NCBI GenBank assembly: GCA_963732765.1
Contig: CAVTAS010000011.1
Span: 105,751 to 169,750 of the forward strand
Direction of reading: 5' to 3'
Length of the DNA: 64,000 nt
Source: JANYHF01 sp963732765
GTDB taxonomy: Bacteria; Pseudomonadota; Alphaproteobacteria; Rhizobiales; Hyphomicrobiaceae
Below are positions 9,066 to 17,739 of the stretch, in pieces. The notes beneath the pieces are model-generated. The model saw only the letters and a list, made by a program, of their open reading frames with translations. It searched no databases and was not told the origin of the DNA. Each line of letters begins with the position of its first letter. Positions within the stretch are counted from its first letter, which is position 1. The position numbers were made by a program, and so were the translations under genes.

Positions 9066-10196
9066 ATGCGTAAGGTTGGAAGTTCTCTGATCGCGACAGT
9101 GTCGGGAGCGGCCCTGCTGCTGCTGACCGCCGGAGTGGCAGCCCAGGCCGAGGGCATGTTCGCCAACATCGACGTCGCCCCGACCAAGGTGGGCACGGTC
9201 GCCGATCTGAAAGACATGAAGGACTTCTGCGGCACCAAGCCGATCAAGGTGGCGCTGTCGGACGGCTGGGGCGCCAACGGCTGGCGCAAGATCACGCGCG
9301 CCGAGTTCGAGGACGAAGCCTCCAAGTGCCCGAACATCACGGAGATCCGCTACACCAACGGCGAAGGTAATCCGCAAAAGCAGATTTCGGACATCCAGGG
9401 CCTGATCGCGCAGAAGTTCGACGTCATCATTCTGTATCCGGACGGTGGCGAGGCCATCATCAAGGCGATGACGCAGGCGACCCAGGCCGGCATCGCGGTG
9501 GTGCCCTATGACCTCGGCGAAGGCTTTCCCGGCACACGCGGCAAGGACTATCTCGTCGTGACCACCGAGAGCGTGGTCGGTGTCGGCGCTAGCCTGGCCG
9601 AATGGACCGTCAAGCAGCTGAACGGCAAGGGCAACGTCATCGTGCTTGGTGGCACGCCCGGCAATCCGACCAGCGCCGCCATGGCCGTCGGCTGGAAGTC
9701 GGTGTTCGACAAGAACCCCGGCATCAAAGTGCTGGAAGGCCCGCTCGATACCAACTGGGATCCAGCAGAAGCCCAGAAGGTGATGGCCGGCATGCTCGCC
9801 AAGTATCCGCAGATCGATGCGGTGATGAGCGACTACGGCCAGGGTTCCATGGGCGCGCTGCGGGCGTTCGTTGCGGCCGGCCGCAAGATCCCGCTCTGGC
9901 CCTCGCAGGACGCCAATGAGCTGGGATGCTTCTGGCACGCCAACAAGGATGCCAACCCGGACTTCAAGTTGGCCACCGTGACCGCCCGTACCTGGTTGTC
10001 GCGCCTGGCTCTGCGCAAGGCCGTCGCCGCGGTTCAGGGCATCAACAACACCGAGCCGAGCATCATCCAGCTGCCATTGGCCGAAGACAGCACCGATCCG
10101 GCCAAGCAGCCCAAGTGCGAAACCTCGCTGCCACCCGATGCCATCTTGTCCTCCATGTTGCCGGTGGACAAGCTGGTTAAGCTTCTCGCCAAGTAA
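9066..10196 (+). CDS. Sugar-type ABC transporter periplasmic substrate-binding protein
   Basis: A 376-residue type-1 periplasmic binding protein (RbsB/LacI-like fold). The signal peptide spans about residues 1-29 (LLLLTAGVAAQAEG). The mature protein has alternating lobes with the classic hinge-region phrases IQGLIAQKFDVIILYPDG, PYDLGEGFPG, GNVIVLGGTPGNP and IDAVMSDYGQG. A strong Shine-Dalgarno sequence (AGGAGG) precedes the ATG. It is the first gene of a run leading into a fused permease/ATPase and a MetE-like gene. The family binds sugars, polyols, autoinducer-2, purines and other small polar solutes; ligand identity cannot be read from sequence. Confidence 0.88.
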   Translation: MRKVGSSLIATVSGAALLLLTAGVAAQAEGMFANIDVAPTKVGTVADLKDMKDFCGTKPIKVALSDGWGANGWRKITRAEFEDEASKCPNITEIRYTNGEGNPQKQISDIQGLIAQKFDVIILYPDGGEAIIKAMTQATQAGIAVVPYDLGEGFPGTRGKDYLVVTTESVVGVGASLAEWTVKQLNGKGNVIVLGGTPGNPTSAAMAVGWKSVFDKNPGIKVLEGPLDTNWDPAEAQKVMAGMLAKYPQIDAVMSDYGQGSMGALRAFVAAGRKIPLWPSQDANELGCFWHANKDANPDFKLATVTARTWLSRLALRKAVAAVQGINNTEPSIIQLPLAEDSTDPAKQPKCETSLPPDAILSSMLPVDKLVKLLAK

Positions 10197-10271
10197 GTGT
10201 TCTCGCAACCGCCGCCCATCCAGGACTATGCTCCCGGGTGGGCGGAACCACGTTCAGCGGGACGACACTTG

Positions 10272-13200
10272 ATGGCGCCGACGAACCTCCTCTTGAACTC
10301 GCTGGGTGGCCGCGCCGTACTTGCCACAGCGATACTTCTGCTGCTGGGCGCGGTGGTCGCACCGAGCACCGTCTCGCCGTCGTCGATCCTGTCGCTACTG
10401 CCGTTCGTCGCCTTCCTAAGTGTTGCCGCGATCGGACAGCACCTGGTGATCCAACAGCGCGGGCTCGATATCTCGATCGCTGCGGTGATGTCGTTCGCCG
10501 CCGTGATCGTGACCAAGTTTCCGCGCACCGGGGCGAGCGGCGCGGAACTCGCCTGGTACATCGTCCTTGCACTGCTCATGGGCCTGGCGACCGGCGCGTT
10601 CAACGGCATCGTCATCACCGTGCTGCGGGTGCCCGCGCTGGTCACCACCATCGGTGTCAACGCCGTGCTGTTCGGCATCACGCTCATCCTGTCGCAGAGC
10701 GTCCCCAGCCAGGCCGCACCCGAATTCTCCAAGTTCACCATCGGCCTCACGTTTGGCGTGCCGAACACCATCTGGATCGCTCTACTGGTCACTGCGATCG
10801 CTATTTTCGTGATCGCGCGCACCAGCATCGGCCGGCGCTTTGTGGCTGTCAGCGTCAGTCCGGCGGCGGCTCACGCCGTGGCGCTGCCGGTGCGGCGCTA
10901 TCAGATCGCGACCTACATGGCGGCGGGACTCTGCTATGCGATTGCCGGCGTGATGCTGGCGGGATTTCTGTCCGTACCCAGCATATTCTGCGGCAACCCA
11001 TACATTCTCGCCAGTGTTGCCGCCGTGGTGGTTGGCGGCAATTCGGTTGCCGGCGGGGCGCGCGGCAGCATCTTCGCAACCGTGGTCGGAGCGTTCTTTC
11101 TCACCTTCCTGAGCCAGCTCGTCCTGTCGGCCGGCCTCGAGCGCTCGATGCAGAACGTCGTGCAGGCGCTGATCGTGATCGGCGGCGTCGGACTGCCCGA
11201 GCTGGCGCGACGCTGGCGACTTGGCGGGGCCACCCACAACGGCGTGCAGGTTCTGCAGCTGGAAGACGTTCAGCCCAAGCCGGGTTCCAAGACGCCCCTG
11301 CTCAAGCTGACAGCCATCCGCAAATCCTTCGGCCCAGTCGAGGCTCTGAAAGGGGCCGATCTGTCGGTCTATCCCGGCGAGGTGCATGCGATCGTCGGCG
11401 AGAACGGGGCGGGCAAGTCGACGCTGATCGGCATCACGTCGGGCGTGCTGGTGGCGGACCAGGGCACTATCACCTTCAAAGGCCACTCGATCGGCGGGCT
11501 CGATCCTCGCGGGCGGCGCGAGCAGGGCATATCGGTGGCTTATCAGCATCCCGCGCTGGCCACCGATCTGACGGTGCTGGAAAATCTGCAACTGGCCTCG
11601 TCCCGCCTCACGCGGGCCGACGGCGCTGGCGAAGCCGAACGGCTGATCGCGCAGATCGCGACACCGCAGCTGCGCATGGACGTACACAGCCGAGTCGATG
11701 AGCTGTCCCTGGCGCAGCGCCACGTGGTGGAAATCGCCCGCGCGCTGGCGACCAATCCTGCCGTGCTCATTCTCGACGAGCCGACCGAACCGTTTCAGCA
11801 GAACGACATCCGGCAGCTCTTTGAGCTGATCAAATCGCTACGCGCCAAGGGCGTCGCCATCGTCTACGTCTCGCACCGTCTGCACGAGATCACTGAGCTT
11901 GCCGACCGCATTTCGATCATGCGGGATGGCGAGATGGTTGCCAGCAAGCTGGCCGGGGAAATCTCGGTCAACGAGATCATCACCCTGATCGCGGGACGGC
12001 CGCTGGCGCAGATTTTTCCTGCCAAGGGACTGGGCGGGAGCAGAGATCTTCTCACCGTCAATCGCTTCAGCGGCGATGGCTTCCTCGACGTGAGCATTGC
12101 TGCCAAGGCCGGCGAGATCATCGGCCTGGCCGGCGTCGAGGGCGAAGGGCAGCGCGAATTCCTGCGCGCGCTGTCCGGTGTCGATCGGCCCACATCGGGC
12201 GAGATCTTTCTGGGTGGCAGGCCAATATCCGGCAACGGCCCCGGCGCGATGCGGGCGGCGGGTCTGGGCTTCGTCTCCGATGACCGGCATGCGGAGGGGC
12301 TGTTTCTCACGCTCTCGGTGCGAGAAAACATCGGCATCGGCGTGCTCGACCAGCTGTCGCGCAACACGCTGGTGGACCGGTCCGCAGAAGCCAGTCTCAG
12401 CCATCAGGTCACGGAAGGTTTGCGCATCCGTACCCCGTCGATTGATACCGTCGTTTCGGATCTGTCGGGCGGCAACCAGCAAAAGGTGCTGTTCGGGCGC
12501 GAAATCTCTGCCAAGCCGAAGGTGCTACTGGTCGACGAGCCGACCAAGGGCGTCGATATCGGCGCCCGTACCGAGATCTATCAACGCCTGCGCGGGTTGG
12601 CCAACGAGGGCATGGCCGTCGTGGTGTCGTCGTCCGATGGCGTCGAGCTCGAAGGTCTGTGCGATCGCGTCTACATATTTGCGCGCGGCCATATCGTCCG
12701 TGAGCTGACTGGCTTGGACGTGACCGATACCACCATCACCGAGGCGAACCTGACATCAACCGTGTCGCGCGCCGCAGACATTCCCAAGGCGAGCGAAAAG
12801 ACCTTCTGGCAGCGCCTGTTCGGCGGCGACCACTTCCCCGCGATCGTGCTCACTGCGCTCACTGCCGTCGTCCTGATCGGGACCAATGCCTATAGCGAAT
12901 ACTTCCTGTCGCCCTTCAACATCTCGCAAATGCTGAACCTGCTGGCGATCCTGTGCTTCGTCGCCATTGCTCAGTATGCCACCATCATTGTCGGCGGCAT
13001 CGACCTGTCGGTTGGACCACTTGCCGGCTTCGTGGTTGTGCTGGCGTCGTTCATTCTGCCCACCAGCGCCTCTGGGCCCGGCGTTGCCGGCGGCTCGGCG
13101 TTGATCCTGGCGATGTGCCTCGCCTTCGGTTACGCGCAAGGGGTTCTCACCACCACGCTGCGGCTTCCCGCCATTGTTGTAACACTTGCCTCATTCATCG

Positions 13201-13775
13201 GCCTGCAGGGACTATCTCTGTTGCTGCGGCCGCGCCCCAAGGGTACCATCAGCAATACCCTTTCGGACGTTTTCGGCTACCCGGTATTGGGGGTTCCGAT
13301 GAGCATGATCATGGCACTGATCGCTGTCGGCATTTTCGAGTGGCTGCTGTACCGCCATGCCAGCGGCAGGCAACTGCGTGCAGTAGGTTCCAATCCGCTC
13401 GCTGGGTTGCGGCTCGGCGTCGATGTCGGCCGTGTGCAGCGCATTGCGTTTGCCTTGGCAGGCGGCTTTGCCGGTATCGCGGGCTTGATGCTGGCGGGCC
13501 AGATCGGCATCGGCTCGGGCACCACGGGGGTGGATTTCAGCCTGATGAGCATCACCGCTGTCGTGCTCGGCGGTGTCAGCGTCGCGGGCGGTCGCGGCTC
13601 GGTGCTGTGCGCTCTGTTCGGCGCCACGCTGGTGCAGGCGATCACCAGCGCCTCGTCGTTTCTCAACGCCGACGCCTCCTGGCAATACACCGTGGTCGGC
13701 GCAACCACGCTCGTCGCAGCCTGCCTGTTCGGCCTTGCCCAACGCAGCCGGACGGGCGCGAAACTAGCCTACTAG
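10272..13775 (+). CDS. Four-domain ABC transporter: permease-ATPase-ATPase-permease in one chain
   Basis: A 1167-residue fusion containing a whole ribose-type importer core. Residues about 10-310 are a first RbsC-like permease (QRGLDISIAAVMSF, VAAVVVGGNSVAGG). ATPase 1 follows, with Walker A GENGAGKST (about 376), signature LSLAQRH and Walker B LILDEPT. ATPase 2 has a degenerate P-loop (GVEGEGQREF), intact signature LSGGNQQK (about 731) and Walker B LLVDEPTKGVD. Residues about 845-1167 are a second permease with VGGIDLSVGPLAG. Normally RbsA (two ATPase halves) and RbsC are separate proteins. The ATG at MAPTNLL was chosen because an upstream GTG touches the previous stop and lacks a ribosome site. 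It is co-directional with the binding-protein gene. Confidence 0.9.
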   Translation: MAPTNLLLNSLGGRAVLATAILLLLGAVVAPSTVSPSSILSLLPFVAFLSVAAIGQHLVIQQRGLDISIAAVMSFAAVIVTKFPRTGASGAELAWYIVLALLMGLATGAFNGIVITVLRVPALVTTIGVNAVLFGITLILSQSVPSQAAPEFSKFTIGLTFGVPNTIWIALLVTAIAIFVIARTSIGRRFVAVSVSPAAAHAVALPVRRYQIATYMAAGLCYAIAGVMLAGFLSVPSIFCGNPYILASVAAVVVGGNSVAGGARGSIFATVVGAFFLTFLSQLVLSAGLERSMQNVVQALIVIGGVGLPELARRWRLGGATHNGVQVLQLEDVQPKPGSKTPLLKLTAIRKSFGPVEALKGADLSVYPGEVHAIVGENGAGKSTLIGITSGVLVADQGTITFKGHSIGGLDPRGRREQGISVAYQHPALATDLTVLENLQLASSRLTRADGAGEAERLIAQIATPQLRMDVHSRVDELSLAQRHVVEIARALATNPAVLILDEPTEPFQQNDIRQLFELIKSLRAKGVAIVYVSHRLHEITELADRISIMRDGEMVASKLAGEISVNEIITLIAGRPLAQIFPAKGLGGSRDLLTVNRFSGDGFLDVSIAAKAGEIIGLAGVEGEGQREFLRALSGVDRPTSGEIFLGGRPISGNGPGAMRAAGLGFVSDDRHAEGLFLTLSVRENIGIGVLDQLSRNTLVDRSAEASLSHQVTEGLRIRTPSIDTVVSDLSGGNQQKVLFGREISAKPKVLLVDEPTKGVDIGARTEIYQRLRGLANEGMAVVVSSSDGVELEGLCDRVYIFARGHIVRELTGLDVTDTTITEANLTSTVSRAADIPKASEKTFWQRLFGGDHFPAIVLTALTAVVLIGTNAYSEYFLSPFNISQMLNLLAILCFVAIAQYATIIVGGIDLSVGPLAGFVVVLASFILPTSASGPGVAGGSALILAMCLAFGYAQGVLTTTLRLPAIVVTLASFIGLQGLSLLLRPRPKGTISNTLSDVFGYPVLGVPMSMIMALIAVGIFEWLLYRHASGRQLRAVGSNPLAGLRLGVDVGRVQRIAFALAGGFAGIAGLMLAGQIGIGSGTTGVDFSLMSITAVVLGGVSVAGGRGSVLCALFGATLVQAITSASSFLNADASWQYTVVGATTLVAACLFGLAQRSRTGAKLAY

Positions 13776-13803
13776 TGACTGGTCTCAATCGGAGGAAGCA
13801 ACC

Positions 13804-14994
13804 ATGAAAACAAGCAATGACCGTATCCTGACGACCCATACCGGCAGCCTGCCGCGCTCCAAGGAGCTGTCGGCGCTTCTGGTCAAGCGCGAGCGCCGCA
13901 AGCCGTTCGACAAGGCCGTGTTCGATGGGGAAATCCAGCGCAACCTCGACGACGTCGTGAAGCGCCAGGCCGAAAGCGGCGTCGACATCGGCAATGATGG
14001 CGAAACCCCGCGCGTCGGCTTCTCGACCTATACCACCGAGCGCATGACCGGCTTTGGTGGCGAATCGCGCCGCAAACCCTCGCTCGACGCCATCAAGTTC
14101 CCGAAGTTCGCGGACTTCATGAAGCGCCAGATCGGCGACAGCGAAGATCTCGCCAAAGTCTGGAACGCGCCGCAGGCTGTGGGCGCGCTGCAATACGATC
14201 CCAACCTGACGGAAGCCAAGGAGGAGCATGCTCTCTTCCAGTCCTGCCTGAAGCGCACAGGCGTGAAGTTCACCGAGAACTTCATGTCGGCCGCCACGCC
14301 CGGCATCGTGTCGACCACCATGCTGCTGTCGCCGAACAACCTCGCCTACAAGAATGACTCCGAATATGTGATGGCGATCGCGAAGGAACTGAAGAAGGAA
14401 TACGACTACATTGTCAGCCAGGGCTACGTCCTGCAGCTCGACGCGCCCGATCTCGCGATGGAACGCGTGATCATGTTCGGCGACCAGACGCTGAAGACCT
14501 TCCTCGATCGCGTCCAGCTGCACATCGACGCCATCAACGTCGCCATCGCCGACATCCCGAAGGACCGTGTGCGCCTGCATGTGTGCTGGGGCAACTGGAA
14601 TGGTCCGCACCAGGACGACGTCGACATGGTCGACCTGCTGCCGATCCTCTATAAGGCGAATGTCGGCGCGCTCTCGATCCCACTCGGCAATCCGCGCCAT
14701 GAGCATGAGTCGGTGGCGTTCAAGAAACTGCCGATGCCCAAGGACATGCTGCTGATCCCTGGCGTCATCGACGTGACGACGAACTATCTCGAGCATCCCG
14801 AAGTGGTTGCCAACCGCATCTGCGCCTGCGTTGACGCGGTCGGGGACAAGGAGCGCATCATCGGCGGCACGGATTGCGGCTTCGGCACCTTCGCCAGCTA
14901 CGAGTTCATCGCCGAGGACATCGTCTGGGCGAAACTGAAGGCGCTGTCGGACGGTGCAGCCGTGGCAACCAAGCGGCTGTGGGGCCGGGCGTAG
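13804..14994 (+). CDS. MetE-like cobalamin-independent methyltransferase family protein
   Basis: A 396-residue protein corresponding to the C-terminal catalytic half of MetE (COG0620) without the N-terminal duplicate. It has ILTTHTGSLPRS at the start, the zinc-ligand pair in LHVCWGNWNGPH (His and Cys), and the third ligand in GGTDCGFG. Short members include core methionine synthases, other thiol methyltransferases and epoxyalkane:coenzyme M transferase, so the acceptor and donor are open. A good ribosome site (GGAGGAAG) lies 28 bp after the ABC fusion gene, so it is probably in the same operon. This placement favours a role in the imported compound's metabolism over general methionine synthesis, which is inference. 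Confidence 0.75.
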   Translation: MKTSNDRILTTHTGSLPRSKELSALLVKRERRKPFDKAVFDGEIQRNLDDVVKRQAESGVDIGNDGETPRVGFSTYTTERMTGFGGESRRKPSLDAIKFPKFADFMKRQIGDSEDLAKVWNAPQAVGALQYDPNLTEAKEEHALFQSCLKRTGVKFTENFMSAATPGIVSTTMLLSPNNLAYKNDSEYVMAIAKELKKEYDYIVSQGYVLQLDAPDLAMERVIMFGDQTLKTFLDRVQLHIDAINVAIADIPKDRVRLHVCWGNWNGPHQDDVDMVDLLPILYKANVGALSIPLGNPRHEHESVAFKKLPMPKDMLLIPGVIDVTTNYLEHPEVVANRICACVDAVGDKERIIGGTDCGFGTFASYEFIAEDIVWAKLKALSDGAAVATKRLWGRA

Positions 14995-15002
14995 GCTGAA
15001 AC

Positions 15003-15036
15003 GAAAACTGGCTCCGGGGAGACGCCCCGGAGCCAG
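15003..15036 (-). terminator. Strong hairpin terminator downstream of the SDR operon
   Basis: A 12-bp perfect stem (CTGGCTCCGGGG at 15008-15019 and its complement at 15025-15036) with a 5-nt loop. On the minus strand it is followed by TTTT (15004-15007), so it reads as a Rho-independent terminator for the leftward SDR transcript. It may also stop the rightward MetE-like transcript. Confidence 0.65.
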
Positions 15037-15092
15037 CACTCACCATTCTCCTATGGGAGATCTCTGCGAAAAGGTATGAGGCAACGCAAATC

Positions 15093-15240
15093 TCGTCATC
15101 CCCGCGTAGGCGGGGATCCATGCAAGCCGATGGCGGTCTCACGTATCGATACAAAGTGCACGCCGTACCAGGCCCTTCCGTGGAGATGCAACGTGCCTAA
15201 CCTTGATATGCATGGATACCGGCCTACGCGGGTATGACGA
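15093..15240. repeat. Composite REP-like element, copy 1 (inverted arms)
   Basis: Left arm 15093-15127 (core TCGTCATCCCCGCG, then AGGCGGGGATCCATGCAAGC) faces an inverted, slightly diverged right arm 15209-15240 ending in GGGTATGACGA. Total length is about 148 bp. Similar elements of 151-153 bp occur at 20.75 kb and 52.97 kb, and related ones at 37.30 kb and 61.24 kb. It lies between convergent genes. Confidence 0.75.
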
Positions 15241-15310
15241 GATTTGGTTCTGGACGCGTGTTGCGGGGATCTCCGGGGAGAGAAGGCAGTAACTGGCGCC
15301 CCGTTGCGGC

Positions 15311-16081
15311 TTACACGCCCAGCGAGAAGCCCTCGTCGAGCACCATGATGTTGCCGTGCATGGCGTGGCTGTCGGCGCAGGCGAGATAGAGCGCGGCCTG
15401 CGCCATATCCTCGGGCTTGGAATAGGTGCGGCCGCTGGGCGTGCGTGCGCCCATCATATCGACGAAGCCCTTGTACTGTTCTTCGGTACGCAGATTTAAA
15501 TTCATCGGCGTTGCCGTATTGCCGGGCGCGATGCAATTGACATGCACGCCGTCGCGGCCGAATTCGATCGCCAAGGAGCGGGTGATCATGTTGACTGCGG
15601 CCTTGCTGGCGCAATACAGCGCGTAGTTGCCAAGGGCCATGGTGCCGAGGACTGACGATATGTTCACGATCCAGCCGGTCTTGCGTTGGCGCATCGACGG
15701 CGAGATGGCGCTGATAGCGTTCCAGGTGCCTTTGACGTTGATGTCCATGACGCGGTCATAGGACTCTTCGTCTGTCGTGCCGCATGGCGTCGGCGGGAAA
15801 ATGCCGGCCGAGTTGACGAGAATATCGATCGGGCCGTGGGTTGCAACTGCAGCGGCTGCGGCCGCCACCAGCTGGCTGGGCACCCGGACATCAGCCACAT
15901 GAGCCGACGCGGTCCCGCCGGCAGCGCGGATGCGCGCAGCGACGCCCTCAGCCTTGGCCAGATCGGAGCTCGCGACGACGGCGACCTTGGCGCCCTCGCG
16001 GCCGAACAGCAGCGCCGTCGCCTCGCCAATGCCCTGCGAGCCGCCGGTGATGAATGCGACTTTGCCTGTCAGTTTTCCCAT
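15311..16081 (-). CDS. Short-chain dehydrogenase/reductase (SDR)
   Basis: A 256-residue classical SDR. The cofactor motif TGGSQGIGEA lies at about residues 12-21, followed by NSAGIFPP (NAG-like), the catalytic Ser in VNISSVLG, and the catalytic YxxxK in YALYCASK. It ends in GFSLGV. Such enzymes oxidise or reduce alcohol/ketone pairs with NAD(P). The ATG was chosen for its strong GAGGAAAC ribosome site; an upstream in-frame ATG lacks one. It is the last gene of a leftward group with the HIBADH-like and flavin-reductase genes, 133 bp after the former, so it may have its own promoter. Substrate is unknown. Confidence 0.88.
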   Translation of the reverse strand: MGKLTGKVAFITGGSQGIGEATALLFGREGAKVAVVASSDLAKAEGVAARIRAAGGTASAHVADVRVPSQLVAAAAAAVATHGPIDILVNSAGIFPPTPCGTTDEESYDRVMDINVKGTWNAISAISPSMRQRKTGWIVNISSVLGTMALGNYALYCASKAAVNMITRSLAIEFGRDGVHVNCIAPGNTATPMNLNLRTEEQYKGFVDMMGARTPSGRTYSKPEDMAQAALYLACADSHAMHGNIMVLDEGFSLGV

Positions 16082-16214
16082 AGTGTTTCCTCTTTTCGTT
16101 GTTCTTCTGGCAGCCTGCATTCGATGCGGCCGCATGACCATCACTATAAGTCATGGCCCCAGGCGGACGAGCAAGATTGTTTGAACACAGCGATCAGAAA
16201 TGTTGATGGCCGCG

Positions 16215-17102
16215 TTACGCGGGACGCTTTACGCCTGCCATCGCCTCCAGCACGCCGGCCACCGCCGCCACATCGCAATCGGGATAGGCGGCACCGCCCG
16301 CAAGATAGATCGGCAGGCTGGCGCTGAGCAGCGGGGTCGGGCAATCGAGCCCCATGGCGAACTGGCCGATGATGCCGAGATCCTTGTAATACATCGGAAA
16401 ACCGGCGGTGACCGTGTCGTACTTGCCGGCCGCCATCGCCGGCCCGCGCACTTCCAGCATGCGCGAGCCGCCCGCGCCCAGTTTCACCACCTCCACGATC
16501 CGGGCCGGGTCCAGCCCCGCCTTCATGCCGAGCGTGAGCGCCTCGGCGGCGGCGACGTTGTGGATGAAGACCAGCAAGTTGGCGACATACTTCATCTTGC
16601 TGCCGTTGCCGAACGCGCCGAGATCAAAGTGCGTCTTGGCAAAGCCGGCGAACACCGCGGCCGACGCAGCAATCGCCGCGCTGTCGCCGCTGGCGTAGAC
16701 GGTCAGATCCTTGTTCTTGGCCTGTGCACCGGTCCCGCTCAGGGGGCAGTCCAACAGGATGTGGCCGGCAGCGTCGAGCACCTTCTCGGCAGCCATCTTG
16801 CTGTCGATGGTCATCGTGCTCATTTCGATGACGGTAAGCTGTTTAGCGCCGGAGCCCGCGATGTCACGCGCCGTATCGGCCAGCGCTTTCTCATGCGGCA
16901 GGCTGGTGAGGACCGTCTTGGCGGACGTAGCCACTGCCGCTGCCGAGGCTGCGATCTCAACGCCGGCCTCGCGCAAGGCGTTGCACCGCCCGGGATCGAC
17001 ATCGAAACCGATGACACGATAGCCGGCCGCCAGCAGGTTGCGCGAGATCGCGCTGCCCATGATGCCGAGCCCGATCATGCCGAGGCTGGTTTGCGCTGTC
17101 AT
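16215..17102 (-). CDS. 3-hydroxyisobutyrate-dehydrogenase-family NAD(P)-dependent oxidoreductase
   Basis: A 295-residue beta-hydroxyacid dehydrogenase. The N-terminal Rossmann motif is GMIGLGIMGSAI (about residues 8-19). The substrate-binding segment DCPLSGTGAQAKNKDL replaces the usual DAPVSGG, and the catalytic Lys region is GNGSKMKYVANLL. Family members oxidise 3-hydroxy acids, tartronate semialdehyde and related compounds. The unusual substrate segment (Cys-Pro-Leu, no double Gly) suggests a non-standard substrate. It starts 16 bp after the flavin-reductase gene, so the two are probably co-transcribed. Confidence 0.85.
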   Translation of the reverse strand: MTAQTSLGMIGLGIMGSAISRNLLAAGYRVIGFDVDPGRCNALREAGVEIAASAAAVATSAKTVLTSLPHEKALADTARDIAGSGAKQLTVIEMSTMTIDSKMAAEKVLDAAGHILLDCPLSGTGAQAKNKDLTVYASGDSAAIAASAAVFAGFAKTHFDLGAFGNGSKMKYVANLLVFIHNVAAAEALTLGMKAGLDPARIVEVVKLGAGGSRMLEVRGPAMAAGKYDTVTAGFPMYYKDLGIIGQFAMGLDCPTPLLSASLPIYLAGGAAYPDCDVAAVAGVLEAMAGVKRPA

Positions 17103-17118
17103 GACTGAGGAGACCCTT

Positions 17119-17640
17119 TCAGTTGCCCGCCGAGAACGTTCCGAACAGACCGTGCCCGAACGCCAACGGCGTGCGTTCGCTGGCTGAGGCCCGGACGACG
17201 CGGCCGATCATGAGTTCGTGGTCGCCACCAGGATAGCGTTGCTCGACAACGCATTCCAGATGGGCCGACGCACTTGCGATCAAGGGCACGCCCGCCAGGC
17301 CGTCGACCGTTCGTATACCCAGGAACTTGTCCGCCGCCGGCCTGGAGAATTGCACGGCAACCGACCGCTGATCGCTGGCCAGAATGTTCACGGCAAAGCG
17401 CTCGGAGGCCCGAAAGGTCCGCAGGCTGGGCGCCAGCAGCGCAAGGCTCCACAGCACCAGTGGCGGATCCAGCGACAGCGTATTGAACGAGCTGACGGTG
17501 ACGCCCGCGACCTGCGCACCCGGCGCCCGCGTCGTGATCACGGTCACGCCCGTCACGAACCGTCCGAGCACAGATCGAAAGCTCTTGGGATCGACTGGCG
17601 CGAACTCGTGCTCGGTGTCGGGGCGCTCGGCAGTCATCAT
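17119..17640 (-). CDS. Flavin reductase (FMN-binding split-barrel, HpaC-like)
   Basis: A 173-residue flavin reductase of the type that supplies reduced FMN or FAD to two-component monooxygenases. Diagnostic parts are FRSVLGRFVTGVTVIT, GVTVSSFNTLSLDPPLVLWSL, FAVNILASDQ and the later GGDHELMIGRVV. Three starts in a row are possible (GTG, ATG, ATG); the first ATG is best spaced from a GGACGG ribosome site. It is divergent from the LysR gene with about 100 bp between. Its likely partner is the luciferase-like oxygenase at 18786, on the other side of the regulator. Confidence 0.88.
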   Translation of the reverse strand: MMTAERPDTEHEFAPVDPKSFRSVLGRFVTGVTVITTRAPGAQVAGVTVSSFNTLSLDPPLVLWSLALLAPSLRTFRASERFAVNILASDQRSVAVQFSRPAADKFLGIRTVDGLAGVPLIASASAHLECVVEQRYPGGDHELMIGRVVRASASERTPLAFGHGLFGTFSAGN

Positions 17641-17695
17641 CACGATCCGTCCAGCTTGCGAAACCAGTCATCGGTAGTGTACCAAGTTCAGCAGG

Positions 17696-17706
17696 AGAAA
17701 TGATAT
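17696..17706 (+). promoter_or_regulatory. Candidate LysR operator half, site 1
   Basis: The 11-mer AGAAATGATAT sits in the divergent flavin-reductase/LysR promoter region inside an imperfect palindrome (GAGA...TCTC, 17695-17712). The same 11-mer appears inverted at 18716-18726 upstream of the oxygenase gene. Position and recurrence suggest a binding site for the neighbouring LysR protein. Confidence 0.4.
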
Positions 17707-17739
17707 TATCTCAACGTTACCATCACAAGGCTTGATAGC

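Noticed and set aside
9006..10208. 400-codon open frame antisense to the ABC substrate-binding gene
   Set aside because: It mirrors the codon structure of a clear periplasmic binding protein; its His/Gly/Leu-rich composition is typical of antisense frames in GC-rich DNA.
15093..15240. CRISPR-like reading of the REP-type repeats
   Set aside because: Units come in inverted pairs at distant loci, not as regular direct repeats with spacers; no cas genes.
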